Below, piece after piece: positions 1-9,530 of a DNA stretch of 64,000 bases; position 1 is the stretch's first letter, and every line of letters starts with the position of its first letter. Below the pieces are notes generated by a model. The model was not told the origin of the DNA. It saw only the letters and a list, made by a program, of their open reading frames with translations, and made no database searches. A program made the position numbers and the translations under genes. Source of the stretch: Allomuricauda sp. M10 (GTDB taxonomy: Bacteria; Bacteroidota; Bacteroidia; Flavobacteriales; Flavobacteriaceae); contig NZ_JAJGBN010000007.1 of assembly GCF_020782875.1 (NCBI RefSeq), forward strand, positions 124,001 to 188,000, read 5' to 3'.

Positions 1-2
1 AT

Positions 3-1016
3 CTATCACCATGGGATCGGAACAGGGCCGATTATGGTGAAGCTTCCTATATGGAGTATTATCGCGATCAGCTAAAGGAATTGTTCACAGGCTACGGACC
101 AGTTTTTGAAATGTGGTTTGATGGGGCCAACGGTGGGGATGGATATTATGATGGTGCCCGCGAAACTAGGACCATAGATAGACAACGGTATTATGATTGG
201 CCTAACACCTTGGCCATGGTCGATTCCATACAGCCCCAAGTACTTTTCTTTAGCGATGCCGGACCGGATATTCGCTGGGTGGGGAATGAAAGAGGCCTTG
301 CAGGAGAGACCAATTGGAATACCATAACTCCCGATACCTTGTATGCGGGAAAAGCCGGGATTGAAGAATTGTTGCAACAAGGCGCCGAAGGTGGAAGTCA
401 TTGGATTCCGGCAGAAGTGGATGTATCCATCAGACCGGGTTGGTTTTATCACCAATCGCAGGATTCCTTGGTAAGAAGTGCCGAAAATCTTTTTCAGTTG
501 TATTTGACCTCGGTGGGAAGGGGATCCAATCTTTTGTTGAATGTCCCCCCGGACCGTCGTGGACTTTTTCATGAGAAGGATGTAGCTTCCCTTCAGGGAT
601 TTAGAAAGATATTGGACAGTGTTTTTAAAAAGGATTTGGTAAAATCGGCCCAAATCACAGCCGAATCTTTTAGAGGAAACGATGAAAGATTTTCACCATC
701 AAACTTGAACGATGGCAATGGAGACACCTATTGGGCAACCGATGATGAAGTGGTTCAAACATCTTTCGAAATAAGTTTTGGAGTTCCAAAATCAATGAAT
801 TACCTGCTCTTACAAGAATATATTCCACTTGGGCAACGGGTTGCGGCGTTTGAGGTGCAAGTGCCGAAGGGCAATGGATGGGAAACTATTGCCAAAGGAA
901 CCACTATTGGTTATAAACGCATTTTGGAATTCGGTGGGATAGAAGCCTCCAAATTGAGAATTAAGATTACTGACGCTTTGGGTTGTCCAGTGATTTCCAA
1001 TGTTGGGGTTTATTGA
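3..1016 (+). CDS. Alpha-L-fucosidase GH29 (5' partial)
   Basis: Family 29 retaining alpha-L-fucosidase that loses its N-terminus at the window edge. The frame is open from base 3, and the family block LSPWDRN lies before the first Met (base 51), so that Met is not the true start. The visible part holds WFDGAN (window residues 38-43), whose Asp is the usual nucleophile position, and the late-barrel block SNLLLNVPPDRRG. From about base 650 a C-terminal beta-sandwich follows that resembles a discoidin/F5-8C carbohydrate-binding domain, common in GH29 subfamily B. It is convergent with a second GH29 gene 35 bases away. The fucosidase assignment is firm; the substrate linkage cannot be read, and any export signal is outside the window. 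Confidence 0.9.
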   Translation, partial: LSPWDRNRADYGEASYMEYYRDQLKELFTGYGPVFEMWFDGANGGDGYYDGARETRTIDRQRYYDWPNTLAMVDSIQPQVLFFSDAGPDIRWVGNERGLAGETNWNTITPDTLYAGKAGIEELLQQGAEGGSHWIPAEVDVSIRPGWFYHQSQDSLVRSAENLFQLYLTSVGRGSNLLLNVPPDRRGLFHEKDVASLQGFRKILDSVFKKDLVKSAQITAESFRGNDERFSPSNLNDGNGDTYWATDDEVVQTSFEISFGVPKSMNYLLLQEYIPLGQRVAAFEVQVPKGNGWETIAKGTTIGYKRILEFGGIEASKLRIKITDALGCPVISNVGVY

Positions 1017-1050
1017 ATTAAAAGGAACACTTTCATTTGTTACCCTAAAA

Positions 1051-2388
1051 TTACCTCAAGGTAATTTCCACAATAGTATCCACTGCATCCATTTTGTTCT
1101 GGGGAACCTGCAAAAACAACCCAAATGCGTTTTGTTGGAATGTCAGTTTAGATTGATCCGAAAATAACTTTACGTCCTTGATCTTGGCTCCGAAGTCTTC
1201 CAAAAATACTTTCTGGCTTCCATCCAGAATGTGCAAGTATATGGTTTTGCCTTTCTGGGTAGTGGCCATTTTTTCAGAGGGGGAAATAGGGCCTGCCATG
1301 GTTCCGTAAATAGTCGCTCCATTTTGTTTCATCCATTTGCCCACTTCACTAAGTGATTCTTGGTGTTCATCTTGAATTTTTCCGTTGGGCATTGGGCCTA
1401 CGTTGAGCAATAAATTGCTCCCGTAACCTGCGGCTTTCACAATGTAGTGGATCAATTCTTCTTTGGATTTATGTTGTCTGTCCTGCAAATTGAATCCCCA
1501 AGAGCCGTTGATTGTTTCACACACTTCCATGGGCAGTTTTCCAATATCCGAAGCAGATGTGCCAAAGCCAGTGGTGTTCTTGCCAGGCAAGTCTTTTTCG
1601 AACATCTGGAAATCTTCACCCTCTATGGTGGCCAAATGGTGGTTGTTCCCAATAAGGCATTGGGGTTGAAGATCATGGATCAATTTGTAGATTTCGTCAT
1701 AATGCCAGTCTACCTGAAGGGCTCCAAACCGTTCCCCGTCCCATAATTTTTGGTCCCAATGTCCATCGAACCAAATCCCTGCAATTTCGCCATAATTCGT
1801 TAATAGTTCCGTCAATTGGGTCTTCATAAAGGCAATATAATTGTCCCATACGCCTGCACCTCGCCCTGCAATGTCGTTCCCGGTTCGTCCTCTTGGAAAG
1901 TAATCATCATTGTGCCAATCCAACAGCGAATAATAGAAAAAAAGCTTGATACCTTCCTTGTGGCAGGCATCGGCGAGTTGTTTCAAAACATCCTTGCCAT
2001 ACGGAGTACCATCTACAATATCATAATTGTTGGCCTTGGTGTCGAACATGGAAAAACCGTCGTGATGCCTACTGGTGATGGTAATATATTTCATCCCGGC
2101 ATCCTTTGCCATTTTTACCCAAGCTTCGGCATCATAACCGGTCGGATTAAAAAAGGTCGGCAGCTTTTCATAGGCTTTTATGGGAATATTTTGAGTGTTC
2201 ATCACCCATTCGCCATCACCTAAAATACTGTAAACGCCCCAATGGATGAACATCCCGAATTTGGCCTCTTGGAACCACTTTCGGGCTTCCAGGTTTTCTT
2301 TGGTGGGTTTGTAATCTTTCTGACCCTGACCAAAGGAAAAAAAGGCCACTAAAAGGAACAAAATACAAGGGATGCGATTGGTTTTCAT
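1051..2388 (-). CDS. Secreted alpha-L-fucosidase GH29
   Basis: 445-residue family 29 alpha-L-fucosidase. The N-terminal hydrophobic stretch (about residues 5-21, ending SFGQGQ) is a signal peptide, so it should act in the periplasm or outside. Family landmarks are KFGMFIHWG (43-51), SRHHDGF (106-112) and IWFDGHW (205-211), where D208 is the expected nucleophile. The closing block SNLLLNVGPMPNG is typical, followed by a short C-terminal beta domain. It lacks the discoidin-like extension of the neighbouring GH29 and looks more like subfamily A. It has its own upstream gap (2389-2498) without a clear TAnnTTTG promoter. No SusC/SusD pair is visible, so a polysaccharide locus is not established from this window alone. 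Confidence 0.93.
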   Translation of the reverse strand: MKTNRIPCILFLLVAFFSFGQGQKDYKPTKENLEARKWFQEAKFGMFIHWGVYSILGDGEWVMNTQNIPIKAYEKLPTFFNPTGYDAEAWVKMAKDAGMKYITITSRHHDGFSMFDTKANNYDIVDGTPYGKDVLKQLADACHKEGIKLFFYYSLLDWHNDDYFPRGRTGNDIAGRGAGVWDNYIAFMKTQLTELLTNYGEIAGIWFDGHWDQKLWDGERFGALQVDWHYDEIYKLIHDLQPQCLIGNNHHLATIEGEDFQMFEKDLPGKNTTGFGTSASDIGKLPMEVCETINGSWGFNLQDRQHKSKEELIHYIVKAAGYGSNLLLNVGPMPNGKIQDEHQESLSEVGKWMKQNGATIYGTMAGPISPSEKMATTQKGKTIYLHILDGSQKVFLEDFGAKIKDVKLFSDQSKLTFQQNAFGLFLQVPQNKMDAVDTIVEITLR

Positions 2389-2464
2389 GGTATGGTTGTT
2401 TAGTTGTATTCCTAAGATGTAACTATTTGGAATGTCTTTGTAAGATATTGTTTTTCAAATTGGG

Positions 2465-2486
2465 TTGATGCATTTCAAGGCATCAA
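2465..2486 (-). terminator. Inverted repeat after the Nudix regulator gene
   Basis: TTGATGC and GCATCAA (7-base perfect arms, 8-base loop) lie 13 bases beyond the stop codon of the Nudix-type regulator read on the minus strand. No T-run follows, so it could be a weak terminator or a protein-binding site before the fucosidase gene at 2388. Confidence 0.35.
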
Positions 2487-2498
2487 TTTTAAATGGGA

Positions 2499-3197
2499 TT
2501 ATGCTTTTTCGGGTGCCACATACTCATAAAGTACAGGACCACCTTTAATACCAGCCTTTACCTCCCCAGTATTTTTCAATACATCCATCTGAAAGATCCG
2601 TTTTCTAAAATTCCGTTTATCCAATTTGACTCCCAAAATATCCTCATATAGTCCTTGGAGTTCCGAAAGGGTAAACTGTTTGGGCAACAATTCACCAATG
2701 ATCAATCGGTCTTTTAGATTGTTTTTGAGGAACATATGGGCATCGTGAATGATCTGGGCATGGTCAAAACCCAAATTGGCCGGAATTTCCTCCATATCAA
2801 ACCAAGCGATCTGCTCTACATTGCCCTTAAGAAAAAGGGGGTGGTTCTCTGGCCGGACCATGGCATAGAACGAAACCGTGATCACCCGTTTTAAGGGGTG
2901 TCTTTTCAAATCGGAATAGACTTTTACCTGCTCAAAATGGATGTCCTTTACCCCAGTGAGGGCATGCAGTACCTTACTGGCGCAATCTTTTAGGGTTTCA
3001 TCGGCTTCCATGACCCCGCCCGGTAACATCCAGTGGTCTGTAAATTCCCCAACGGATCGCTTGGTGAGCAAGAGTTTCAAGCGGTGGTCCACATAACCGA
3101 ACACAGCAATATCCGAGGTAATGGAACATTCGAATGAATCAGTGTTTACTGTTAAATTTTGAAGATTAGGTGGTTCGATCATCTTTTTATTGCTCAT
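2499..3197 (-). CDS. Nudix-derived (NrtR/AraR-like) transcriptional regulator
   Basis: 232 residues: an N-terminal Nudix fold (about 25-155) followed by a winged-helix domain (about 160-228), the layout of the NrtR family. Bacteroidota members such as AraR control sugar use. The Nudix box begins normally with PGGVMEADET (59-68), but the catalytic REXXEE is replaced by KVLHAL (75-80), so phosphohydrolase activity should be lost while the fold remains as a ligand sensor. It is divergent from the glucuronate operon, with about 110 bases between start codons, and is the obvious candidate regulator. The effector is probably a uronate or intermediate of this pathway, by inference from position only. 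Confidence 0.82.
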   Translation of the reverse strand: MSNKKMIEPPNLQNLTVNTDSFECSITSDIAVFGYVDHRLKLLLTKRSVGEFTDHWMLPGGVMEADETLKDCASKVLHALTGVKDIHFEQVKVYSDLKRHPLKRVITVSFYAMVRPENHPLFLKGNVEQIAWFDMEEIPANLGFDHAQIIHDAHMFLKNNLKDRLIIGELLPKQFTLSELQGLYEDILGVKLDKRNFRKRIFQMDVLKNTGEVKAGIKGGPVLYEYVAPEKA

Positions 3198-3237
3198 TTG
3201 ATTTTTTTATTGGATTAAAACTTTTAAATTAGCATCC

Positions 3238-3252
3238 GTGTCTAAAGTACAC
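3238..3252. promoter_or_regulatory. Candidate operator between Nudix regulator and uronate operon
   Basis: GTGT-N7-ACAC (GTGTCTAAAGTACAC) is the only clear inverted repeat in the divergent region. It lies about 57 bases before the SDR start codon and 41 bases before the regulator start. A candidate -7 element on the minus strand (TAATTTAA, about 3224-3231) lies beside it. Assignment to the Nudix-type regulator is inference from position. Confidence 0.4.
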
Positions 3253-3308
3253 AGAAATAATAAAATTTGAAAAAGAATCCTAAAAAAATTTGGGTTCACC
3301 ATACAGGA

Positions 3309-4127
3309 ATGGGCAATACAATATTCGATATTTCAAAAAAAGTCATTCTGATTACCGGAGGAACGGGAGTTCTGGGAGAAAGCATGGCGGAGTACCTGCT
3401 CTCAGAAAATGCCAAGGTCATTTTGCTGGGACAGACCGAGGAAAAGGTGATTGGGAAAGTCAACCGATTCAAAGAAACCTATTCTAATGTGCTTGGATTT
3501 TCCGGCAGTGTGTTGGACAAGGATTTTTTGGAGGACGTTAAGAAAAAGGTTGTACAGGAGTGGGGAAGAATAGATGTGCTCATCAATGCGGCGGGTGGTA
3601 ACATGCCCGGTGCAGTGATTGGGGAGGGGCAGACCATTTTCGACCTACAAATGGATGATTTTAGGAAGGTCTCCGAGTTGAATTTGGACGGCTCCGTGAT
3701 TCCATCCTTGGTTTTTGGTGAACAAATGGCGGAACAAGGCCACGGGTGTATCCTCAATGTGTCCTCCATGGCGGCCGCTAGGGCACTTACCCGTGTGGTA
3801 GGCTATTCGGCTTCCAAGGCGGCCATTGATAATTTTACCAAATGGATGGCCACTGAACTGGCCCTGAAGTTTGGGGAAGGACTCCGCGTGAATGCCATAG
3901 CCCCAGGATTTTTTATCAGTCATCAGAACAGAAAATTGCTATTAAATGAAGACGGTAGTCTTACGGATCGTGGCAAAAAAATAATCGATAACACTCCTAT
4001 GAAACGTTTTGGGAAGGCCGATGAATTGCATGGTGTCGTGCATTGGCTTATCAGTGATGCCGCTAGTTTTGTGACTGGGGCCATCATTCCGATCGATGGG
4101 GGATTTAGTGCATATAGCGGTGTATAA
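3309..4127 (+). CDS. SDR-family D-mannonate (fructuronate) oxidoreductase
   Basis: Short-chain dehydrogenase of 272 residues. The N-terminal Rossmann motif is TGGTGVLG (16-23), and the catalytic set is the Ser of NVSSMAAA with YSASK (Y166, K170). The C-terminal [13 protein letters not shown] is typical. Next to uxuA and uxaC, the expected reaction is reversible reduction of D-fructuronate to D-mannonate, the step done by UxuB in enterobacteria and by SDR enzymes in many Bacteroidota. The frame is open from a TTG at 3267, but the ATG at 3309 begins at the domain boundary and is preferred. First gene of the operon; uxuA follows after 13 bases. The specific substrate is inferred from context. 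Confidence 0.82.
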   Translation: MGNTIFDISKKVILITGGTGVLGESMAEYLLSENAKVILLGQTEEKVIGKVNRFKETYSNVLGFSGSVLDKDFLEDVKKKVVQEWGRIDVLINAAGGNMPGAVIGEGQTIFDLQMDDFRKVSELNLDGSVIPSLVFGEQMAEQGHGCILNVSSMAAARALTRVVGYSASKAAIDNFTKWMATELALKFGEGLRVNAIAPGFFISHQNRKLLLNEDGSLTDRGKKIIDNTPMKRFGKADELHGVVHWLISDAASFVTGAIIPIDGGFSAYSGV

Positions 4128-4140
4128 ACAAGGGCAACAA

Positions 4141-5349
4141 ATGGGATTGGAACAAACTTGGCGTTGGTACGGGCCGGATGACCCGGTATCGTTGGAAGAC
4201 ATTAAAATGGCAGGGGCCACAGGGATTGTTACGGCGTTGCATCATATTCCCAATGGGGAAATTTGGCCTGTGGAAAGCATTTTGGAACGAAAGAATGTAC
4301 TTGAAAAAGTAGGTTTGAGATGGTCTGTTGTGGAATCGCTCCCAATCCATGAAAACATCAAAACCCGTTCAGGAGAATACAAGGAACACATTGCGAACTA
4401 CAAGCAAAGCTTGATTCATTTGGGAAAATGCGGTGTTAAGGTAGTGTGCTATAATTTTATGCCGGTTTTGGATTGGACCCGAACCAATTTGGCCTACCCC
4501 GTGGAGGATGGCTCCAAAGCCCTATTTTTCGAATTCAGCGCTTTGGCCGCTTTTGATATCCATATTTTAAAACAGCCCCTGGCAGAAAAGGATTATACCC
4601 AGGAACAGCTTACTGAGGCCAAGATTTACTTTGAAGGGATGTCCAAGGACGAAATTCAGTTGTTGGTCAAGAACATTATTGCCGGGCTACCTGGTTCTTC
4701 CGAAGGATATTTGGATGCCGAAAAAGGGTATAATCTTCAAAAATTCCAAGCCACTTTAGATACCTACAAGGGCATTGATGCGGAACAAATGCGCAGTAAT
4801 CTGGTAAGTTTCCTAAAGGAAGTAATCCCTGTGGCGGAAGAACACGGTATTCTGATGTGCATCCATCCGGATGACCCGCCTTTTTCCATTTTAGGTTTAC
4901 CTCGAATCATGAGTACCGAGGCGGATTATGCCCATATTTTTAAGGAAGTGCCATCCATACATAACGGCATTACATTTTGTACGGGTTCTTTGGGAGTTCG
5001 GGCCGATAATGATTTAGGAAACATATTCCAACGATTTGCCGATAGGGTTCATTTTATGCATTTGCGTAGTACAAAAAGGGACGGAAAGGGCAATTTTTAT
5101 GAAGCCAACCATCTGGAAGGGGACGTGGACATGTTCCATATCATGGAGAAAGCCTTGCAGGAACAACAACGCCGTAAACAGGAAGGTAGAACGGACTGGC
5201 AAATACCGATGAGGCCCGATCACGGCCATCAAATGTTGGACGATTTGAAAAAGCACACTAATCCAGGATATTCTGCTATCGGTAGACTTCGGGGATTGGC
5301 AGAATTAAGAGGATTGATGTTGGGAATAGAAAGGTCATGGGCAAAATGA
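4141..5349 (+). CDS. uxuA: Mannonate dehydratase
   Basis: Converts D-mannonate to 2-keto-3-deoxygluconate with loss of water; a cytoplasmic metal-dependent (Fe/Mn) TIM-barrel enzyme. 402 residues, the usual length. The N-terminus [12 protein letters not shown] is characteristic and fixes the start at 4141, since an in-frame ATG at 4096 lies inside the upstream gene. Other family blocks are [34 protein letters not shown] and the metal/substrate block [11 protein letters not shown] near the C-terminus. It stands between the mannonate oxidoreductase and the TRAP transporter. The later enzymes of the route (KDG kinase and aldolase) are not in the window. Confidence 0.96.
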   Translation: MGLEQTWRWYGPDDPVSLEDIKMAGATGIVTALHHIPNGEIWPVESILERKNVLEKVGLRWSVVESLPIHENIKTRSGEYKEHIANYKQSLIHLGKCGVKVVCYNFMPVLDWTRTNLAYPVEDGSKALFFEFSALAAFDIHILKQPLAEKDYTQEQLTEAKIYFEGMSKDEIQLLVKNIIAGLPGSSEGYLDAEKGYNLQKFQATLDTYKGIDAEQMRSNLVSFLKEVIPVAEEHGILMCIHPDDPPFSILGLPRIMSTEADYAHIFKEVPSIHNGITFCTGSLGVRADNDLGNIFQRFADRVHFMHLRSTKRDGKGNFYEANHLEGDVDMFHIMEKALQEQQRRKQEGRTDWQIPMRPDHGHQMLDDLKKHTNPGYSAIGRLRGLAELRGLMLGIERSWAK

Positions 5350-5383
5350 AATTGAAAGTAAACGTTGTAAAAAAAACAGTAAT

Positions 5384-6364
5384 ATGAAATTTTTCAGGAT
5401 GGTTTTGTCGTTTGTCATGCTGATGCAACTTTCAGGTTGTGTACAGGAAAATGATGTGAAAATCATCCGATTGGCCCATGGTTTGGATGTGAACCATTCC
5501 GTACACAGGGCCATGGTTAAAATGGAAGAAGACCTGAAGAATATTTCGGGGGGAAAACTCCAAATAGAGATTTATCCGAACCAACAGTTAGGTACCGAAA
5601 GGGAGATTTTGGAATTGATACAACTCGGTAGTCTCGACATGACCAAAGTATCGGTGGCCACGTTGGAAAACTTTGCGCCAAAAACACGGATATTGGGACT
5701 TCCCTATCTTTTTGAAACCAGAAAGCATGCCTTTGAGGTTTTGGATGGACCCATTGGACAAGCCCTTTTGGACAATGCACAACAATTCCGATTGAAAGGA
5801 CTGGGCTATTACGATGCCGGTTTCCGAAGTTTTTACACCGAGCACGAACCTGTAAACTCCCCGGACGATTTGAAGGGACTCAAGATAAGGGTGATGGAAA
5901 GTGTTACGGCCATGGATATGGTAAAGAGCCTTGGTGGTTCCCCAACACCCATTTCCTGGGGCGAACTATATACCAGCCTTCAGCAAGGGGTTGTGGATGG
6001 AGCGGAGAACAATCCGCCCAGTTTTTACCTGTCAAAACACTATGAGGTTTGTCCGTACTATTCGTTGGATGAACACACCTTTTCCCCGGATGTGTTGATT
6101 GTTGGAACCCAGTTTTGGAACAAACTTTCGGAGAAGGAACAAGAATGGGTAAATCAAGCCGTGAAAAGGTCCTTGCAACATCAACGAAAGTTATGGGCCG
6201 AATCGGAAGCGGAGGCTTTGGAAGAAGTGCAGAAGGCCGGGGTGAAGATTTTGCATCCAGAAAAAGAGCCATTCATCCAAATGACAAAGGAAATGTACAA
6301 AGCGTATGAAGCGGACGAAGAATTGAACAATATGATACAACAGATAAAATCCACGGCAAACTGA
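5384..6364 (+). CDS. TRAP transporter solute-binding protein (DctP family)
   Basis: 326-residue DctP-type binding protein that captures an organic acid for the TRAP permease encoded next. Signal sequence with lipobox LSGC (C19) predicts a lipoprotein. The DctP-family blocks LAHGLDVNHSVHRAM, LGTEREILELIQLGSLDM, FRSFYTEHEPVNSPDDLKGLKIRV and the GVVDGAENNP region are present. The conserved Arg of GLKIRV normally pairs with the substrate carboxylate. In this operon the likely ligand is glucuronate or a related uronate, by inference from neighbours. Its stop overlaps the next start by one base (TGATG), indicating translational coupling. Confidence 0.92.
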   Translation: MKFFRMVLSFVMLMQLSGCVQENDVKIIRLAHGLDVNHSVHRAMVKMEEDLKNISGGKLQIEIYPNQQLGTEREILELIQLGSLDMTKVSVATLENFAPKTRILGLPYLFETRKHAFEVLDGPIGQALLDNAQQFRLKGLGYYDAGFRSFYTEHEPVNSPDDLKGLKIRVMESVTAMDMVKSLGGSPTPISWGELYTSLQQGVVDGAENNPPSFYLSKHYEVCPYYSLDEHTFSPDVLIVGTQFWNKLSEKEQEWVNQAVKRSLQHQRKLWAESEAEALEEVQKAGVKILHPEKEPFIQMTKEMYKAYEADEELNNMIQQIKSTAN

Positions 6365-6822
6365 TGGGCTTCAAAAAAATATTGGATAGCATTTTGGCCC
6401 ATCTCTTGGTCTTGTTGATGGGGCTAATGGTCTTGAACGTGCTTTGGCAAGTGTTCAGCAGATATGTTTTGGGGCAACCCAGTGCTTTTACAGATGAACT
6501 CGCCCGATTTCTTATGATTTGGTTGGGTTTGTTGGGCGCAGCCTTTGTATCGGGCAAAACAGGTCACGTGGCCATTGATGTATTGGCCAAACGTGCCAGT
6601 GCCAAAAATCAAAAATGGTTGAAAAGAGCGGTGTCTGGCTCTATCATATTGTTTTGCTTGGCTGCTATGGTAACTGGTGGCGGTTGGTTGGTCTTTACCA
6701 CATACGAACTGAAACAGCTTTCCCCTGCATTGGGACTGCCTTTGGCCTATGTATATATTGTGATTCCCTTGAGCGGGTTGATCGTGGTTTATTATAAATT
6801 TTTTGACATCATATCCGATTGA
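6364..6822 (+). CDS. TRAP transporter small permease subunit (DctQ family)
   Basis: 152 residues with four predicted membrane helices, the DctQ layout. The helix-2 region FTDELARFLMIWLGLLGAAF is the best-kept family block. It partners the large subunit encoded immediately downstream to form the Na+-dependent inner-membrane permease. Both junctions overlap: ATG shares a base with the dctP stop, and its own stop lies at the start of dctM. Only the fold and partner can be assigned from sequence; specificity comes from the binding protein. Confidence 0.92.
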   Translation: MGFKKILDSILAHLLVLLMGLMVLNVLWQVFSRYVLGQPSAFTDELARFLMIWLGLLGAAFVSGKTGHVAIDVLAKRASAKNQKWLKRAVSGSIILFCLAAMVTGGGWLVFTTYELKQLSPALGLPLAYVYIVIPLSGLIVVYYKFFDIISD

Positions 6823-6827
6823 ACCCT

Positions 6828-8123
6828 ATGGAATATATCCCTTTACTTGTATTGATCATCAGTTTTGTAGGCCTTTTGGCGATAGGAACACCTGTGGCAT
6901 GGAGCATTGCTATTTCCTCTATGTTGACACTTTTGGTAAGCGTTCCGTCATTGCCGGCATTGGCAACCATCTCCCAACGAATGGCTACGGGGTTGGACAG
7001 TTTCGCCTTGTTGGCTATTCCATTTTTCATTTTGTCGGGAGAATTGATGAACCAAGGGGGAATTGCCCATCGACTGATCGCTTTTGCCAAATCCTTGGTG
7101 GGAGCCCTACCTGGAGGGCTTGCCTTGATCAATATCATTTCGGCTATGTTAATGGGCGCCATTGCAGGGTCGGCCATGGCCTCGGCCTCGGCTATGGGAA
7201 GCATCCTGGGGCCAGAGATGGAAAAAGAAGGTTATGATAGGGAATTTGCGGCTGCAGTGAACATCACTTCTGCCACTACGGGATTGGTCATTCCACCCAG
7301 TAATATTTTGATCGTTTATTCATTGGCCAGTGGAGGGGCATCCATTGCCGCGCTGTTTTTGGCCGGATACATCCCAGGCCTTCTCACAGGTTTGTTGCTG
7401 ATGGTGGTCACAGTTTTTTGGGCCAAGAAAAAAGGATATGGTACTGGTGAACGAAGCTCCATGAAACAGGTTTTTAAAACTTTTATTGATGCGGTCCCAA
7501 GCCTGTTTTTATTGGTTTTGGTCATTGGTGGTATTGTTGCCGGCATCTTTACGGCCACGGAAGCTTCTGCCATAGCAGTACTCTACAGTCTTTTGCTGGG
7601 GTTTGTCTACAAACAGATTACCTTAAAAAAATTGCCCCAGATATTTTTGAACGCTTCATCCACCACCGCAGTGGTCATGTTGTTGATCGCGGCTTCCATG
7701 AGCATGTCGTGGGCACTTTCCTTTGAGCATATTCCGCAGGATATCAGTTCGGGACTTTTGTCCATTACAGATAACAAGATTGCCTTGTTGCTCATTATAA
7801 ACCTAATATTATTGTTTGTTGGTGTTTTTATGGATATCACTCCGGCAGTGCTCATCTTCACCCCGATATTTTTGCCCATTGTGACCAAATTGGGAATAGA
7901 TCCGGTGCATTTTGGCATCATCATGATCTTAAATCTTTGTATTGGTTTGTGCACCCCACCGGTCGGTTCGGTGCTCTTTGTTGGGGTAGGAATCGCAAAG
8001 ACATCCATAGAAAAAGTGATAAAACCCTTGTTGCCCCTTTTTGCGGCAATGATCTTGGCGTTGTTTCTCATCACCTACATTCCCGAATTGGCCCTGTGGC
8101 TTCCGGGGCTATTTGGACTTTAA
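6828..8123 (+). CDS. TRAP transporter large permease subunit (DctM family)
   Basis: About 431 residues and roughly a dozen hydrophobic helices, the usual DctM size. Family blocks are FALLAIPFFILSGELMN, GSAMASASAMGSILGP, NITSATTGLVIPPSN and NLCIGLCTPPVG. It forms the ion-coupled channel with the small subunit. The ATG at 6828 is chosen; a TTG at 6819, overlapping the upstream stop, would add three residues. Its place between uxuA and uxaC makes a uronate the likely cargo. A complete three-part TRAP system rather than a SusCD-only route suggests uptake of monomers or small glycosides across the inner membrane. Confidence 0.93.
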   Translation: MEYIPLLVLIISFVGLLAIGTPVAWSIAISSMLTLLVSVPSLPALATISQRMATGLDSFALLAIPFFILSGELMNQGGIAHRLIAFAKSLVGALPGGLALINIISAMLMGAIAGSAMASASAMGSILGPEMEKEGYDREFAAAVNITSATTGLVIPPSNILIVYSLASGGASIAALFLAGYIPGLLTGLLLMVVTVFWAKKKGYGTGERSSMKQVFKTFIDAVPSLFLLVLVIGGIVAGIFTATEASAIAVLYSLLLGFVYKQITLKKLPQIFLNASSTTAVVMLLIAASMSMSWALSFEHIPQDISSGLLSITDNKIALLLIINLILLFVGVFMDITPAVLIFTPIFLPIVTKLGIDPVHFGIIMILNLCIGLCTPPVGSVLFVGVGIAKTSIEKVIKPLLPLFAAMILALFLITYIPELALWLPGLFGL

Positions 8124-8149
8124 TCAAATTGTAAAATAAATTTTTAAAT

Positions 8150-9526
8150 ATGATACATAAAATGAACAAACTAAAATACGCAGTATTGGCACTTCTCCTT
8201 TGTTGGGCGTGTGCCGAGACACCTAAAGATGATACCCCATGGGTAGATTTATCCGATGGGACCCTCAACGGTTGGACCCAAAAAGGTGGTGTTGCCAATT
8301 ACACGGTAAAAGATGATGCCATTGTGGGATCAACGGTCCACGATACACCCAATTCTTTTTTAACTACCGATAAAATGTATGGTGACTTCATCATGGAGTT
8401 GGATTACAAGGTAGATTCCACCATGAATTCTGGAATCCAGATTAGGAGCAATAGTTTTCCCCATTACCAAAATGGAAGGGTTCACGGTTACCAGATTGAA
8501 ATCGATCCATCGGATAGGGCATGGAGTGCCGGTATTTATGATGAAGGAAGAAGAGGTTGGCTCGTAACCTTGGACGACAACCCAGAAGCTCAAAAAGCAT
8601 TCAAACAAAACGATTGGAACCATTATCGAGTAGAGGCGATCGGTGATACCATCAAAACGTGGATCAACGGAGTTCCTGCGGCCCATTTGATTGATGACAA
8701 AACACCAAGTGGGTTTATAGCCCTTCAGGTTCACAGTATTGGAAAAGATCAAAAAGCTGGCACAGAAATAGCTTGGCGGAATATAAAAATCGTAACGGAT
8801 AGCCTTTACAAATATACCAAACCCATGACCTTGCAACCTGTGGTCACCAAAAACCACATCAATGTGGATGAGGCCAAAAACGGCTGGAAACTGTTGTGGG
8901 ACGGTGAGACCACCAACGGCTGGCGTGGTGCTCGTTTGGATAGTTTTCCGGACAAAGGCTGGGAAATACAAGATGGGGTATTGACCGTTTTGTCTTCCGG
9001 TGGTGAAGAATCGGCTGCAGGTGGAGACATTGTAACAACAGAACTATTTGGGGATTTTGAATTGATGGTGGATTTTAAACTGACCGAAGGAGCCAATAGC
9101 GGTATCAAATATTATGTGAATACCGATTTGAACAAAGGCCCTGGATCATCAATCGGTTTGGAATACCAAATTTTGGATGATGCCGTGCATCCCGATGCCA
9201 AATTGGGCAACCATGAAGGGAGCAGGACCTTGTCATCATTATACGATCTTATCAAAGCGGATCCTAACAAACCTACTAACCCAATTGGGGAATGGAATAC
9301 GGCCCACATTATTTCCAAAGGAAGTCATGTAGAACATTGGCTCAACGGTATGAAAGTTCTGGAATACGAACGCGGTAGCGATGATTTCAAAAAACTTGTT
9401 TCCGAAAGCAAATATGTAGTATGGCCCAATTTTGGGGAAGCACCAACAGGTCCCATTTTGTTGCAAGACCATGGGGATAAGGTAAGTTTTAAAAACATCA
9501 AGATAAAAACCACCGATAAACAGTAA
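8150..9526 (+). CDS. Tandem DUF1080 (3-keto-disaccharide hydrolase-type) protein
   Basis: 458 residues made of two concanavalin-like jelly-roll domains of family PF06439 (about 30-215 and 245-455), each opening with a W-x-L-(F/W)DG-type motif and an NGW segment and containing the N-S-G-I-(Q/K) strand. Members of this family cleave or eliminate 3-keto-glycosides made by Gfo/Idh/MocA oxidoreductases, and two such oxidoreductases follow directly. The N-terminal hydrophobic stretch ends CWAC, a poor lipobox, so it is exported and possibly a lipoprotein. The expected job is to release uronic acid or aglycone from a C3-oxidised glucuronoside in the periplasm. This role is inference from neighbours. 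Confidence 0.82.
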   Translation: MIHKMNKLKYAVLALLLCWACAETPKDDTPWVDLSDGTLNGWTQKGGVANYTVKDDAIVGSTVHDTPNSFLTTDKMYGDFIMELDYKVDSTMNSGIQIRSNSFPHYQNGRVHGYQIEIDPSDRAWSAGIYDEGRRGWLVTLDDNPEAQKAFKQNDWNHYRVEAIGDTIKTWINGVPAAHLIDDKTPSGFIALQVHSIGKDQKAGTEIAWRNIKIVTDSLYKYTKPMTLQPVVTKNHINVDEAKNGWKLLWDGETTNGWRGARLDSFPDKGWEIQDGVLTVLSSGGEESAAGGDIVTTELFGDFELMVDFKLTEGANSGIKYYVNTDLNKGPGSSIGLEYQILDDAVHPDAKLGNHEGSRTLSSLYDLIKADPNKPTNPIGEWNTAHIISKGSHVEHWLNGMKVLEYERGSDDFKKLVSESKYVVWPNFGEAPTGPILLQDHGDKVSFKNIKIKTTDKQ

Positions 9527-9530
9527 AACC

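Noticed and set aside
72..653. Long open frame opposite the first fucosidase
   Set aside because: It is antisense to a clear GH29 catalytic domain, has no recognisable motif, and long antisense frames are common in this base composition.
5904..6272. 122-codon frame opposite the TRAP binding-protein gene
   Set aside because: Antisense to well-conserved DctP sequence, no start context or homology; a coding shadow.
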